Positions 19,871-30,179 of a stretch of 64,000 nt of DNA are shown one piece after another; the stretch's first letter is position 1, and each line of letters starts with the position of its first letter. The position numbers and the translations under genes are program-made. The DNA comes from Streptomyces sp. NBC_00461 (GTDB taxonomy: Bacteria; Actinomycetota; Actinomycetes; Streptomycetales; Streptomycetaceae). The DNA is taken from NCBI RefSeq assembly GCF_036013935.1, contig NZ_CP107902.1, forward strand, positions 7,101,001 through 7,165,000, written 5' to 3'. The notes beneath the pieces are model-generated. The model was not told the DNA's origin and searched no databases. It was given only the letters and a program-made list of their open reading frames with translations.

Positions 19871-22087
19871 GTGGAGAACGAGACCCACTACGCCGAGGCC
19901 GTCATCGACAACGGCTCCTTCGGCACTCGCACCATCCGCTTCGAGACGGGCCGCCTGGCCAAGCAGGCCGCCGGCTCCGCCGTGGCGTACCTGGACGACG
20001 ACACCATGGTGCTGTCGGCCACCACCGCCTCCAAGAACCCCAAGGACCAGCTCGACTTCTTCCCCCTGACGGTGGACGTCGAGGAGCGGATGTACGCCGC
20101 CGGCAAGATCCCCGGCAGCTTCTTCCGCCGTGAGGGCCGTCCCTCCGAGGACGCCATCCTCACCTGTCGCCTCATCGACCGCCCGCTGCGCCCGTCCTTC
20201 AAGAAGGGCCTGCGCAACGAGATCCAGGTCGTCGCCACCATCATGGCGCTCAACCCCGACCACCTGTACGACGTCGTGGCGATCAACGCCGCCTCCGCGT
20301 CCACGCAGCTGGCCGGTCTGCCCTTCTCCGGCCCGATCGGCGGCGTCCGCGTCGCGCTGATCAACAACCAGTGGGTCGCGTTCCCGACGCACTCCGAGCT
20401 CGAGGACGCCGTCTTCGACATGGTCGTCGCCGGTCGCGTCCTGGAGGACGGCGACGTCGCGATCATGATGGTCGAGGCCGAGGCCACCGACAAGACCATC
20501 CAGCTGGTCAAGGGCGGCGCCGAGGCGCCCACCGAGGAGGTCGTCGCCGCCGGTCTGGACGCCGCGAAGCCCTTCATCAAGGTGCTCTGCAAGGCCCAGG
20601 CCGACCTCGCGTCGAAGGCCGCCAAGCCGACCGGCGAGTTCCCGATCTTCCTCGACTACCAGGACGACGTCCTGGAGGCGCTCACCGGCGCCGTCCGCCC
20701 GGAGCTCGCCTCCGCGCTGACCATCGCGGGCAAGCAGGAGCGCGAGTCCGAGCTGGACCGCGTCAAGGCGCTCGCCGCCGAGAAGCTCCTGCCGGAGTTC
20801 GAGGGCCGCGAGAAGGAGATCTCCGCCGCGTACCGCTCGCTCACCAAGCAGCTGGTCCGTGAGCGCGTGATCAAGGAGAAGAAGCGCATCGACGGCCGTG
20901 GCGTCACGGACATCCGTACGCTCGCCGCCGAGGTCGAGGCCATCCCGCGCGTGCACGGCTCCGCGGTGTTCGAGCGTGGCGAGACCCAGATCCTGGGCGT
21001 CACCACCCTCAACATGCTCCGCATGGAGCAGCAGCTGGACACCCTCTCCCCGGTGACCCGCAAGCGCTACATGCACAACTACAACTTCCCGCCGTACTCC
21101 ACCGGCGAGACCGGCCGCGTGGGCTCCCCGAAGCGCCGCGAGATCGGCCACGGAGCGCTCGCCGAGCGCGCCCTGGTGCCGGTCCTGCCGACGCGCGAGG
21201 AGTTCCCCTACGCGATCCGCCAGGTCTCCGAGGCGCTGAGCTCGAACGGCTCGACGTCCATGGGCTCGGTCTGCGCCTCCACCATGTCGCTGCTGAACGC
21301 CGGTGTGCCGCTGAAGGCCCCCGTCGCCGGTATCGCCATGGGCCTGATCTCCCAGGACATCGAGGGCGAGACGCACTACGTCACCCTCACCGACATCCTC
21401 GGTGCGGAGGACGCCTTCGGCGACATGGACTTCAAGGTCGCCGGCACCAAGGAGTTCGTGACCGCCCTCCAGCTCGACACCAAGCTGGACGGCATCCCGG
21501 CCTCCGTCCTGGCCGCCGCTCTGAAGCAGGCCCGTGACGCCCGCCTCCACATCCTCGACGTGATGATGGAAGCGATCGACACGCCGGACGAGATGTCCCC
21601 GAACGCCCCGCGGATCATCACCGTCAAGATCCCCGTGGACAAGATCGGTGAGGTCATCGGCCCCAAGGGCAAGATGATCAACCAGATCCAGGAGGACACC
21701 GGCGCCGACATCACGATCGAGGACGACGGCACGATCTACATCGGCGCGGTCGACGGACCGTCCGCCGAGGCCGCCCGCACCACGATCAACAGCATCGCCA
21801 ACCCGACCATGCCGGAGGTCGGCGAGCGCTACCTGGGCACGGTCGTGAAGACGACCACCTTCGGTGCGTTCGTGTCGCTGCTCCCGGGCAAGGACGGTCT
21901 GCTGCACATCTCGCAGATCCGCAAGCTCGCCGGCGGCAAGCGCGTGGAGAACGTCGAGGACGTTCTCGGTGTGGGCGCCAAGGTCCAGGTCGAGATCGCC
22001 GAGATCGACTCCCGCGGCAAGCTCTCCCTGATCCCGGTCATCGAGGGCGAAGAGAGCGACGACAAGAAGGACGACACCGACCAGTGA
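19871..22087 (+). CDS. pnp: Polynucleotide phosphorylase
   Basis: PNPase degrades RNA 3' to 5' using phosphate and can also add 3' tails; in Streptomyces it is a main polyadenylating enzyme. The 738-residue product starts at GTG 19871 ([18 protein letters not shown]) 9 bases after GAGGAGA. Two RNase PH domains are visible: the first with [25 protein letters not shown], the second with [23 protein letters not shown], and the phosphate-site [25 protein letters not shown] domain ([12 protein letters not shown]) and an S1 domain ([27 protein letters not shown]) follow. Length and domain order are standard. The stop overlaps the next gene by 4 bp. Confidence 0.98.
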   Translation: MENETHYAEAVIDNGSFGTRTIRFETGRLAKQAAGSAVAYLDDDTMVLSATTASKNPKDQLDFFPLTVDVEERMYAAGKIPGSFFRREGRPSEDAILTCRLIDRPLRPSFKKGLRNEIQVVATIMALNPDHLYDVVAINAASASTQLAGLPFSGPIGGVRVALINNQWVAFPTHSELEDAVFDMVVAGRVLEDGDVAIMMVEAEATDKTIQLVKGGAEAPTEEVVAAGLDAAKPFIKVLCKAQADLASKAAKPTGEFPIFLDYQDDVLEALTGAVRPELASALTIAGKQERESELDRVKALAAEKLLPEFEGREKEISAAYRSLTKQLVRERVIKEKKRIDGRGVTDIRTLAAEVEAIPRVHGSAVFERGETQILGVTTLNMLRMEQQLDTLSPVTRKRYMHNYNFPPYSTGETGRVGSPKRREIGHGALAERALVPVLPTREEFPYAIRQVSEALSSNGSTSMGSVCASTMSLLNAGVPLKAPVAGIAMGLISQDIEGETHYVTLTDILGAEDAFGDMDFKVAGTKEFVTALQLDTKLDGIPASVLAAALKQARDARLHILDVMMEAIDTPDEMSPNAPRIITVKIPVDKIGEVIGPKGKMINQIQEDTGADITIEDDGTIYIGAVDGPSAEAARTTINSIANPTMPEVGERYLGTVVKTTTFGAFVSLLPGKDGLLHISQIRKLAGGKRVENVEDVLGVGAKVQVEIAEIDSRGKLSLIPVIEGEESDDKKDDTDQ

Positions 22088-23463
22088 CGTCGAGCAGCTC
22101 CACGGCGACGGCCCGCACCTCTTCGGAGGCGCGGGCCGTCGCCCGTACCCAAACCCTGATCAAGGGCGAGAACGGCATCGGCACGGTCCGCAAGACCACC
22201 CTCCCGGGCGGACTGCGCATCGTCACCGAGACCCTGCCCTCGGTGCGCTCCGCGACCTTCGGCATCTGGGCGCACGTCGGCTCCCGCGACGAGACGCCGT
22301 CCCTGAACGGTGCCACGCACTACCTGGAGCACCTGCTCTTCAAGGGCACCACGCGCAGGTCCGCACTCGACATCTCCTCCGCGATCGACGCGGTCGGCGG
22401 CGAGATGAACGCGTTCACGGCGAAGGAGTACACGTGCTACTACGCACGCGTGCTCGACGCCGACCTGCCCCTCGCCATCGACGTCGTCTGCGACATGCTG
22501 ACCGGCTCGCTCATCATCGAGGAGGACGTCGACGTCGAGCGCGGCGCCATCCTCGAAGAGATCGCGATGACCGAGGACGACCCGGGCGACTGCGTGCACG
22601 ACCTGTTCGCGCACACCATGTTCGGCGACAACCCCCTCGGCCGCCCGGTCCTCGGCACGGTCGACACCGTCAACGCCCTCACCGCCGACCGCATCCGGCG
22701 CTTCTACAAGAAGCACTACGACCCGACCCACCTCGTGGTCGCGGCGGCCGGCAACGTCGACCACAACAAGGTCGTACGACAGGTCCGCGCGGCCTTCGAG
22801 AAGGCGGGCGCCTTCAGGAACGCCGAGGCGGCCCCCATCGCCCCGCGCGACGGCCGCCGCACGATCCGCACGTCGGGCCGCGTGGAACTCCTCGGCCGCA
22901 AGACCGAACAGGCGCACGTCGTCCTCGGCATGCCCGGACTGGCCCGCACGGACGACCGCCGCTGGGCCCTCGGGGTGCTCAACACGGCGCTCGGCGGCGG
23001 CATGTCGTCCCGCCTGTTCCAGGAGGTCCGCGAGAAGCGCGGCCTGGCCTACAGCGTGTACTCGTACACCTCGGGCTTCGCCGACTGCGGCCTGTTCGGC
23101 GTCTACGCCGGCTGCCGGCCCTCGCAGGTCCACGACGTGCTGAAGATCTGCCGCGACGAACTGGACCATGTCGCCGAGCACGGCCTCTCCGACGACGAGA
23201 TCGACCGCGCCATCGGCCAGCTGCGCGGCTCCACGGTCCTGGGCCTTGAGGACACGGGCGCGCTGATGAACCGTATCGGCAAGAGCGAGCTGTGCTGGGG
23301 CGAGCAGATGTCCGTCGACGACCTGCTGGTCCGGATAGCCTCGGTCACCCCGGACGACGTCCGCTCGGTCGCCCGCGAGATCCTGGGACAGCGGCCCTCG
23401 CTGTCGGTCATCGGCCCGCTCAAGGACAAGCAGGCGGCCCGTCTGAACGACGCCGTCGCCTGA
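22084..23463 (+). CDS. M16-family zinc metallopeptidase
   Basis: A 459-residue insulinase/mitochondrial-processing-type peptidase. The inverted zinc motif HYLEH lies in [18 protein letters not shown], with the downstream acidic ligand region [15 protein letters not shown]. The C-terminal half has [17 protein letters not shown] and a final substrate-clamp domain. The order pnp then M16 peptidase (often called pepR) then dapB is conserved in actinobacteria. GTG overlaps the pnp stop by 4 bp, so coupled translation is likely. The residues before about 30 are low-complexity. The natural substrate is not known. Confidence 0.95.
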   Translation: MTSSSSTATARTSSEARAVARTQTLIKGENGIGTVRKTTLPGGLRIVTETLPSVRSATFGIWAHVGSRDETPSLNGATHYLEHLLFKGTTRRSALDISSAIDAVGGEMNAFTAKEYTCYYARVLDADLPLAIDVVCDMLTGSLIIEEDVDVERGAILEEIAMTEDDPGDCVHDLFAHTMFGDNPLGRPVLGTVDTVNALTADRIRRFYKKHYDPTHLVVAAAGNVDHNKVVRQVRAAFEKAGAFRNAEAAPIAPRDGRRTIRTSGRVELLGRKTEQAHVVLGMPGLARTDDRRWALGVLNTALGGGMSSRLFQEVREKRGLAYSVYSYTSGFADCGLFGVYAGCRPSQVHDVLKICRDELDHVAEHGLSDDEIDRAIGQLRGSTVLGLEDTGALMNRIGKSELCWGEQMSVDDLLVRIASVTPDDVRSVAREILGQRPSLSVIGPLKDKQAARLNDAVA

Positions 23464-24258
<795 letters not shown>

Positions 24259-24266
24259 CACCCGCG

Positions 24267-24719
24267 ATGCGAGCCAAGCTCTCCTACGCCATAACGGCCG
24301 CCGTCCTGGTCTTCTACTTCGTCCTGGTCGGCAGCCGCGGCGTCATGCTCATCCAGTCCGGCACGGTCCTCACCGTCACCTTCGGTGTCGCGGTCCTGAT
24401 CCTGCCGGTCATCGGCCTGTGGTTCCTGTGGAAGAACACCCAGTTCGTCCGCAAGGCCAACGCCCTCGCCGCCGAACTCGACGCCGAGGGCGGACTGCCC
24501 GTCGACGAACTCAGGCGCACGCCCGGCGGCCGTATCGACCGCGACTCGGCCGACGAGGTCTTCGCCAAGCGCAAGGCCGAGACGGAGGCCGCTCCCGACG
24601 ACTGGCGCAGCTGGTTTTGCCTCGCCGTCGCCTATCACGACGCCCGCGACACCCCACGCGCCCGCAAGGCTATGCAACGCGCCATCGCCCTGCACGACGG
24701 CAGAACGGTCGAGGCCTGA
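24267..24719 (+). CDS. Two-helix membrane protein with TPR-like C-terminus
   Basis: A 150-residue protein with two transmembrane segments: SYAITAAVLVFYFVLVGSRG (about residues 5-24) and VLTVTFGVAVLILPVIGLWF (about 32-52). A cytosolic charged helical region follows, and the C-terminal motif WRSWFCLAVAYHDARDTPRARKAMQRAIALH looks like a single tetratricopeptide repeat. It follows dapB by 8 bases and ends just before a strong terminator. Such a gene is a regular neighbour of dapB in Streptomyces, from memory, without a known function. Confidence 0.82.
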   Translation: MRAKLSYAITAAVLVFYFVLVGSRGVMLIQSGTVLTVTFGVAVLILPVIGLWFLWKNTQFVRKANALAAELDAEGGLPVDELRRTPGGRIDRDSADEVFAKRKAETEAAPDDWRSWFCLAVAYHDARDTPRARKAMQRAIALHDGRTVEA

Positions 24720-24730
24720 CCCATACCTCG

Positions 24731-24789
24731 TCCGCACGCCGAAGGGGCCGGCCCGCACACACCGCGGGCCGGCCCCTTCGGCGTGCGGA
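24731..24789. terminator. Large bidirectional terminator hairpin
   Basis: TCCGCACGCCGAAGGGGCCG at 24731-24750 begins a stem of about 26 bp whose complementary arm ends at 24789, with an ACACACC loop. It separates the convergent dapB operon and the minus-strand PH-domain gene and probably terminates both. Confidence 0.9.
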
Positions 24790-24795
24790 CGCCGG

Positions 24796-25350
24796 TCAGT
24801 CGCGCCTGTGCTCCGCCGCCCATGCCTCGATCGCGTCCGCCGCCCGGTCGAACGACCCGGCCCGCGCCAGGAAGTCGGCGCTGTGGGTGGTCAGCAGCAC
24901 GGGCGCGTCCTGCGCCGCGCGGTCATTGCGTACGAGGACCAGCGCCTGCCCCTGCACCGTGCGCGGCAGCCCGAGCCAGCGCACCGGCTGCTGCACCGTC
25001 CGCACGGCGACGATCCGGTCCCAGGGGGTCGTACGCGTGCCGAAGAAGCTCACCTGGCGCAGTCCGCGCGCACTCACCCATGCGCCCACGCGCAGCAGTC
25101 GCAGGGCGACCGCGATGACGGCCAGCGCGATGCCGAAGACCACAGCGGCCTCCGGGGCCGGGGCGGTGAACGCGATGATGACCGCGGCGAACAGCACGAA
25201 CGAGGCGAGCAGCAGCCAGAGCGCCGCAGCGCCCACCCGCCAGGGCCCCGGACGGTAGGGGCGCCGCCAACGGTCGCGGTCGTCGAAGGGCAGCGCGATG
25301 TCGTCGGCTGCCTCGAAAGCGCGGTCGGCCGTCAGGAAGGGCAGGGGCAC
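24796..25350 (-). CDS. PH-domain (bacterial) membrane protein
   Basis: A 184-residue protein. A basic N-terminal stretch leads into two transmembrane helices (GAAALWLLLASFVLFAAVIIAF and AAVVFGIALAVIAVALRLL). The C-terminal region is like bacterial PH domains: VSARGLRQVSFFGTRTTPWDRIVAVRTVQQ, with VLVRNDRAAQDAPVLLTTHS and a terminal helix. Bacterial PH-domain proteins of this size are common actinobacterial membrane proteins without defined roles. It converges on the dapB operon and is followed upstream by a second small membrane gene on the same strand. Confidence 0.82.
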   Translation of the reverse strand: MPLPFLTADRAFEAADDIALPFDDRDRWRRPYRPGPWRVGAAALWLLLASFVLFAAVIIAFTAPAPEAAVVFGIALAVIAVALRLLRVGAWVSARGLRQVSFFGTRTTPWDRIVAVRTVQQPVRWLGLPRTVQGQALVLVRNDRAAQDAPVLLTTHSADFLARAGSFDRAADAIEAWAAEHRRD

Positions 25351-25440
25351 GGTTGGTCCTCACTCAATCCATGCATGGGCTGTGCCCGGTGAGGTTATCC
25401 GGCGGTGTCCCCGCTCACCACCCTTGGGGGGCCGGACGAG

Positions 25441-25677
25441 TCAGTGCCCCTGAGACGCCTGTGACTGCTGAGCCGGTGTCGAGGCCGGGGTGGACAGCGC
25501 CGGCGTCCCGAGGACCAGGGAACCCACGAGTCCGGCGACGATCGTGAGCCCCAGCAGCCAGCGCCCGGCTATCTGACCGGCGGAGGCCCGCTGACGGGGC
25601 GGGGGAGTGACGTTGCTGTGGAACCTGTCGGCTCCGGCGAGAAAGGCGAACGGGACGGGCTCACGCCGGCGGAACAT
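25441..25677 (-). CDS. Small single-helix membrane protein
   Basis: A 78-residue protein: basic N-terminus MFRRREPVPFAFLAGADRF, one transmembrane helix (IAGRWLLGLTIVAGLVGSLVLG, about residues 36-57) and a short Pro/Ser/Gln-rich extracytoplasmic tail. GGGAG about 10 bases upstream supports the ATG. It is divergent from thyX. No family is recognised, but the composition, codon bias and ribosome binding site look genuine. Confidence 0.7.
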   Translation of the reverse strand: MFRRREPVPFAFLAGADRFHSNVTPPPRQRASAGQIAGRWLLGLTIVAGLVGSLVLGTPALSTPASTPAQQSQASQGH

Positions 25678-25913
25678 CGGTGGTGCGTCTCCCTTCGGGG
25701 ATCGAACGAATCACTGTCATCAACACAGACGAGCGATTGCCCCAAAGGGTGCCCGGTTTCGCCGAATTCACAGAATTTCGCCGGCGTATGTCGTGTCCCG
25801 CTACCGAACGCCCCGTTGTCAGTGCCGGGCATGGCCTGGCCGGGCCGTGCCGTGCAGGCTCCGCCGTAGAGTGAGCGCGGCCTGAGCGACGTGACGGAAG
25901 GATCCTCCGAGCC
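25678..25913. promoter_or_regulatory. thyX upstream region
   Basis: A 236-base divergent gap. A TAGAGT hexamer at 25867-25872 is a reasonable thyX -10 box with no clear -35. Two direct copies of TTTCGCCG (25757-25764 and 25776-25783), 19 bp apart, could be a regulator site. Confidence 0.4.
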
Positions 25914-27170
25914 GTGACCGAGACCCCTGCCGACGGCCACGTGCCCAGCTTCCGCAGCGACGTCACCGTCGAGCTGGTCAAGCACACCGCGTCCGACGCC
26001 GACGTGCTGTTCGCCGCCCGCGTCTCGACCCTCGGCGAGCAGTCCCTGGACGAGACGAACAGGGATCCCGAGCGCTCCAAGGGCCTGATCAACTACCTCA
26101 TGCGGGACCGCCACGGCAGCCCCTTCGAGCACAACTCGATGACGTTCTTCATCAGCGCCCCGATCTTCGTCTTCCGCGAGTTCATGCGCCACCGGGTCGG
26201 ATGGTGCCTGCCGGGTGACGCCATGATCCGTGTCGGCACCGGCAAGAACGGCAGGACCAAACGCCTCGCGGACATCCATGAGGACTGGATGCCGGGTGTG
26301 CCCGATCCCGATTCCACGGGGCGTACGCGCGGGCTGAAGACCTCGCAGAACCTCCTGGCCGACACCGTCGATCTGAAGACCGGGCTGGCGGAGAAGGCGC
26401 CCGTGGCGGACGTGTTCGAGTCCGGCGTGAAGCCGATCCTCAAGGTGGCGACGACCAACGGCAAGGCCCTGCGCTGCACCGCGGACCACCGTGTGTGGAC
26501 GCCCGACGGCTGGGTTCGCGCGGGCGACCTGCGCGCCGGCGACCGGGTCGGGCAACTGGGCGGCGTGGGTGTCGGCCGGCGGGCAGGTGTCCCGGAGCAC
26601 CTCCGCGTGCGCTGGGAGGGCGTCGTCTCCGTCGTCCCCGACGGGAAGGAGATGACCTACGACCTCTCCATGCCGCCGCCGCACCACAACTTCATCGCTG
26701 ACGGTTTCGTCGTACACAACTCGTACAACGAGGAGTCCGGGCGATACCGCGAGCTCCAGCCGGTCTTCTACGTCCCCGGCAAGGACCGCAGGCTGGTCCA
26801 GCAGGGCCGCCCCGGCAGGTACGAGTTCGTCCACGGCACCCCCGAACAGCAACAGGCCGTGGCCGCCGCCATGGAGGAGTCCTACCGGCACTCCTACGCC
26901 GCGTACCAGGAGATGCTGGCGGCCGGCGTCGCCCGCGAGGTCGCCCGCGCCACCCTCCCGGTCGGCCTGTTCTCCTCCATGTACGCCACCTGCAACGCCC
27001 GCTCGCTGATGCACTTCCTCAGCCTGCGCACCCGGCACGCCCTGGCGAAGGTCCCGTCCTTCCCGCAGCGGGAGATCGAGATGGTCGGCGAGAAGATGGA
27101 GGCCGAGTGGGCCCGGCTCATGCCGCTCACACACGCCGCCTTCAACACGAACGGCCGTGTGGCGCCGTAG
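25914..27170 (+). CDS. thyX: Flavin-dependent thymidylate synthase with in-frame mini-intein
   Basis: ThyX methylates dUMP to dTMP using methylenetetrahydrofolate, NADPH and FAD. The reading frame is 418 residues, but residues 98-269 form an intein, leaving a 246-residue enzyme. Extein motifs: DRHGSPFEHN and FMRHRVGW, then after the intein SYNEESGRYRELQPVFY, which together restore the RHR-x7-S ThyX signature, and later SLMHFLSLR and ALAKVPSFPQREIE. GTG 25914 follows GGAAGGATC. Until the intein is removed, the flavin/substrate-binding signature is split, so enzyme activity should depend on splicing. It lies upstream of dapA, a normal Streptomyces order. Confidence 0.97.
   Translation: MTETPADGHVPSFRSDVTVELVKHTASDADVLFAARVSTLGEQSLDETNRDPERSKGLINYLMRDRHGSPFEHNSMTFFISAPIFVFREFMRHRVGWCLPGDAMIRVGTGKNGRTKRLADIHEDWMPGVPDPDSTGRTRGLKTSQNLLADTVDLKTGLAEKAPVADVFESGVKPILKVATTNGKALRCTADHRVWTPDGWVRAGDLRAGDRVGQLGGVGVGRRAGVPEHLRVRWEGVVSVVPDGKEMTYDLSMPPPHHNFIADGFVVHNSYNEESGRYRELQPVFYVPGKDRRLVQQGRPGRYEFVHGTPEQQQAVAAAMEESYRHSYAAYQEMLAAGVAREVARATLPVGLFSSMYATCNARSLMHFLSLRTRHALAKVPSFPQREIEMVGEKMEAEWARLMPLTHAAFNTNGRVAP
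26205..26720 (+). other. ThyX mini-intein (172 residues)
   Basis: Starts with Cys98 (block A CLPGDAMIRV) directly after the extein Trp, and ends with VVHN (His268-Asn269) followed by extein Ser270 as the +1 nucleophile. Block B is CTADHRVWTPDGW with T-x2-H (T189, H192). Block F is MTYDLSMPPPHHNFIADGF. At 172 residues there is no room for, and no sign of, a LAGLIDADG or other homing endonuclease, so it is a mini-intein and inherited vertically unless supplied with an endonuclease in trans. Every residue needed for class 1 splicing is present. Confidence 0.95.
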
Positions 27171-27229
27171 CGCACCCCCGCTCCCCAACCGGGCACAGAT
27201 GTACGGGTCAGCCTCGCGAAGTGTCCGTA

Positions 27230-27259
27230 TTGCGGCATTTGGAGAAGTTCATCTAGCCT
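27230..27259 (+). promoter_or_regulatory. Candidate sigma-HrdB promoter upstream of dapA
   Basis: TTGCGG (27230-27235), an 18-base spacer and TAGCCT (27254-27259) fit a vegetative promoter. Transcription would start near 27266, directly in front of a perfect hairpin, giving a 5' leader of about 115 bases. Confidence 0.6.
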
Positions 27260-27270
27260 GATCAAACGGA

Positions 27271-27308
27271 CCCGGTACTGCTTGAACCCCCGAGCAGGCA
27301 GTACCGGG
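27271..27308 (+). terminator. Hairpin between thyX and dapA
   Basis: CCCGGTACTGC (27271-27281) pairs perfectly with GCAGTACCGGG (27298-27308) across a 16-base loop. No U tract follows. It could end thyX transcripts, or, because a promoter lies just upstream, act as a 5'-leader structure of dapA mRNA. An alternative CTGCT/AGCAG pairing is possible inside it. Confidence 0.65.
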
Positions 27309-27381
27309 CTCCGCATTTGTCCGGACTTATCCCGCACCCCAAGGGCAGACCACGCATTGAGCAGCGAGTAGCGTGTTACCC

Positions 27382-28281
27382 ATGGCTCCGACCTCCACTC
27401 CGCAGACCCCCTTCGGGAGGGTCCTCACCGCCATGGTCACGCCGTTCACGGCGGACGGCGCACTCGACCTCGACGGCGCTCAGCGGCTCGCCACCCACCT
27501 GGTGGATGCAGGCAACGACGGCCTGATCATCAACGGCACCACCGGCGAGTCCCCCACGACCAGCGACGCGGAGAAATCGGATCTCGTACGGGCCGTACTG
27601 GAGGCGGTCGGCGACCGCGCCCACGTCGTGGCCGGAGTCGGCACGAACGACACCCACCACAGCACCGAGCTCGCCCAGGCCGCCGAGAAGGTCGGCGCCC
27701 ACGGCCTCCTGGTCGTGACGCCGTACTACAACAAGCCCCCGCAGGAAGGCCTGTACCGGCACTTCAAGGCCGTCGCCGACGCCGCCGAGCTGCCGGTCAT
27801 GCTCTACGACATCCCGGGCCGCAGCGGCGTGCCGATCAGCTCCGAGACGCTGGTCCGCCTCGCGGAGCACCCGCGGATCGTCGCCAACAAGGACGCCAAG
27901 GGTGACCTCGGCCGCGCGAGCTGGGCCATCGCGCGCTCCGGCCTCGCCTGGTACTCCGGCGACGACATGCTGAACCTGCCGCTGCTCTCCGTGGGCGCGG
28001 TCGGTTTCGTCTCCGTCGTCGGCCATGTGGTCACGCCCGACCTGCGCGCCCTCGTTGACGCCTTCGTCTCCGGCGACGTACAGAAGGCCACGGAGATCCA
28101 CCAGAAGCTGCTCCCGGTCTACACGGGCATGTTCCGCACCCAGGGAGTCATGACCACCAAGGCCGCCCTCGCCCTCCAGGGCCTGCCCGCGGGACCCCTG
28201 CGGGCACCCATGGTCGAGTGCACGCCCGAGGAGATCGCCCAGCTCAAGATCGATCTTGCTGCGGGCGGGGTACAGCTCTAA
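27382..28281 (+). CDS. dapA: 4-hydroxy-tetrahydrodipicolinate synthase
   Basis: DapA condenses pyruvate with aspartate semialdehyde, the first committed step of diaminopimelate/lysine synthesis. The 299-residue TIM barrel has TAMVTPF, NGTTGESPT, VVTPYYNKPPQEGLY (catalytic Tyr), LYDIPGRSGV and the Schiff-base lysine in VANKDAKGDL. Start set at ATG 27382 (MAPTSTPQTPFGRVLTAM); a GTG at 27373 is possible but would lie within the TAGCGT hexamer 7 bases before the ATG. That hexamer suggests an additional leaderless transcript. RNase J follows 141 bases downstream. Confidence 0.96.
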   Translation: MAPTSTPQTPFGRVLTAMVTPFTADGALDLDGAQRLATHLVDAGNDGLIINGTTGESPTTSDAEKSDLVRAVLEAVGDRAHVVAGVGTNDTHHSTELAQAAEKVGAHGLLVVTPYYNKPPQEGLYRHFKAVADAAELPVMLYDIPGRSGVPISSETLVRLAEHPRIVANKDAKGDLGRASWAIARSGLAWYSGDDMLNLPLLSVGAVGFVSVVGHVVTPDLRALVDAFVSGDVQKATEIHQKLLPVYTGMFRTQGVMTTKAALALQGLPAGPLRAPMVECTPEEIAQLKIDLAAGGVQL

Positions 28282-28422
28282 CACCAGACTTGGCACCACA
28301 GGCTTCACAACTGAATAAGCGGGCCACCGGTGCCCGCACCCCACAACGACAACTGCTCATGCACGAACGTCATGCGCGCCACGTGCCCACCGGTACGTGG
28401 CGCGTGTGGTGAGGAGAGTCTT

Positions 28423-30108
28423 TTGAGTCATCCGCATCCCCAACTCGGCCTGCCCGCGCCGCTTCCCGAAGGTGGCCTGCGCGTCACCCCACTGGGCGGT
28501 CTCGGCGAGATCGGCCGGAACATGACGGTCTTCGAATACGGCGGCCGTCTTCTGATCGTCGACTGCGGCGTGCTCTTCCCCGAGGAGGAGCAGCCCGGGA
28601 TCGACCTGATCCTGCCGGACTTCTCGTCCGTCAGGGACCGCCTCGACGACATCGACGGCATCGTCCTCACGCACGGCCACGAGGACCACATCGGCGGCGT
28701 CCCCTATCTCCTGCGCGAGAAGCCGGACATCCCGCTGATCGGCTCCAAGCTGACCCTCGCCCTCATCGAGGCCAAGCTCCAGGAGCACCGCATCCGCCCG
28801 TACACCCTGGAGGTGGCGGAGGGTAACCGCGAACGCGTGGGCCCCTTCGACTGCGAGTTCGTCGCGGTCAACCACTCCATCCCGGACGCCCTGGCGGTCG
28901 CGATCCGCACCCCCGCCGGCATGGTCGTCCACACCGGCGACTTCAAGATGGACCAGCTCCCGCTGGACGGCCGTCTCACGGACCTCCACGCGTTCGCGCG
29001 ACTGAGCGAGGAGGGCATCGACCTGCTCCTCGCCGACTCGACGAACGCAGAGGTTCCCGGCTTCGTCCCGCCCGAGCGCGACATCTCCAACGTCCTGCGC
29101 CAGGTGTTCGGGTCCGCCCGCAAGCGGATCATCGTGGCGAGCTTCGCCAGCCACGTCCACCGCATCCAGCAGATCCTGGACGCGGCCCACGAGTACGGCC
29201 GCAGGGTCGCCTTCGTCGGCCGCTCGATGGTCCGCAACATGGGCATCGCGCGGGACCTGGGATATTTGAAGGTCCCGCCGGGCCTGGTCGTTGACGTGAA
29301 GACACTGGACGACCTGCCCGACAGCGAGGTCGTGCTGGTCTGCACGGGCTCACAGGGTGAGCCGATGGCGGCCCTGTCCCGCATGGCCAACCGCGATCAC
29401 CAGATCCGCATCGTCGACGGCGACACGGTGATCCTGGCGTCGTCCCTGATCCCCGGCAACGAGAATGCGGTCTACCGCGTGATCAACGGCCTGACCCGCT
29501 GGGGCGCCAACGTCGTCCACAAGGGCAACGCCAAGGTGCACGTCTCGGGCCACGCGTCCGCGGGCGAGCTCCTGTACTTCTACAACATCTGCCGCCCGAA
29601 GAACCTGATGCCGGTCCACGGCGAATGGCGCCACCTGCGCGCCAACGCCGAACTGGGCGCCCTGACCGGCGTCCCGCACGACCGCATCGTCATCGCCGAG
29701 GACGGCGTGGTCGTCGACCTCGTCGAGGGCAAGGCGAAGATCTCGGGCAAGGTCCAGGCGGGTTACGTCTACGTCGACGGGCTCTCGGTCGGCGACGTGG
29801 GCGAGCCGGCCCTGAAGGACCGGAAGATCCTCGGCGACGAGGGCATCATCTCGGTCTTCCTGGTGGTGGACTCGTCCACGGGCAAGATCACGGGCGGCCC
29901 GCACATCCAGGCACGCGGCTCGGGCATCGAGGACTCGGCCTTCGGCGGCGTGATCCCGAAGATCACCGAGGTGCTGGAACGCTCGGCCCAGGACGGGGTG
30001 GTGGAGCCGCACCAGCTGCAGCAACTCATCCGCCGCACCCTCGGCAAGTGGGTCTCCGACACGTATCGGCGCAGGCCGATGATCCTCCCTGTCGTGGTGG
30101 AGGTCTGA
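28423..30108 (+). CDS. rnj: Ribonuclease J
   Basis: RNase J is a dual endo-/5'-3' exoribonuclease of the metallo-beta-lactamase/beta-CASP family, important for RNA turnover and rRNA maturation. The 561-residue product starts at TTG 28423 (SHPHPQLGLPAPLPEGGLRV) six bases after GAGGAG. The frame continues upstream to 28330 but that part is not family-like. Seen: GGLGEIGRNM, the metal motif THGHEDHIGG, VNHSIPDA, VHTGDFKMDQ, ADSTNAEVPG, the beta-CASP region with VCTGSQGEP, and HVSGHASAGEL. It is transcribed toward the rrn operon but separated from it by a strong terminator. Confidence 0.97.
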   Translation: MSHPHPQLGLPAPLPEGGLRVTPLGGLGEIGRNMTVFEYGGRLLIVDCGVLFPEEEQPGIDLILPDFSSVRDRLDDIDGIVLTHGHEDHIGGVPYLLREKPDIPLIGSKLTLALIEAKLQEHRIRPYTLEVAEGNRERVGPFDCEFVAVNHSIPDALAVAIRTPAGMVVHTGDFKMDQLPLDGRLTDLHAFARLSEEGIDLLLADSTNAEVPGFVPPERDISNVLRQVFGSARKRIIVASFASHVHRIQQILDAAHEYGRRVAFVGRSMVRNMGIARDLGYLKVPPGLVVDVKTLDDLPDSEVVLVCTGSQGEPMAALSRMANRDHQIRIVDGDTVILASSLIPGNENAVYRVINGLTRWGANVVHKGNAKVHVSGHASAGELLYFYNICRPKNLMPVHGEWRHLRANAELGALTGVPHDRIVIAEDGVVVDLVEGKAKISGKVQAGYVYVDGLSVGDVGEPALKDRKILGDEGIISVFLVVDSSTGKITGGPHIQARGSGIEDSAFGGVIPKITEVLERSAQDGVVEPHQLQQLIRRTLGKWVSDTYRRRPMILPVVVEV

Positions 30109-30139
30109 CGGGCGTACGACCTCTCGTACGCCTGAACTC

Positions 30140-30179
30140 GGAGCGGGGCGCCTCGATTTGCATCGGGGCGCCCCGCTCC
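30140..30179 (+). terminator. Terminator after RNase J
   Basis: GGAGCGGGGCGCC (30140-30152) pairs perfectly over 13 bp with GGCGCCCCGCTCC (30167-30179) across a 14-base loop, 31 bases after the rnj stop. It isolates rnj from rrn transcription. Confidence 0.9.
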
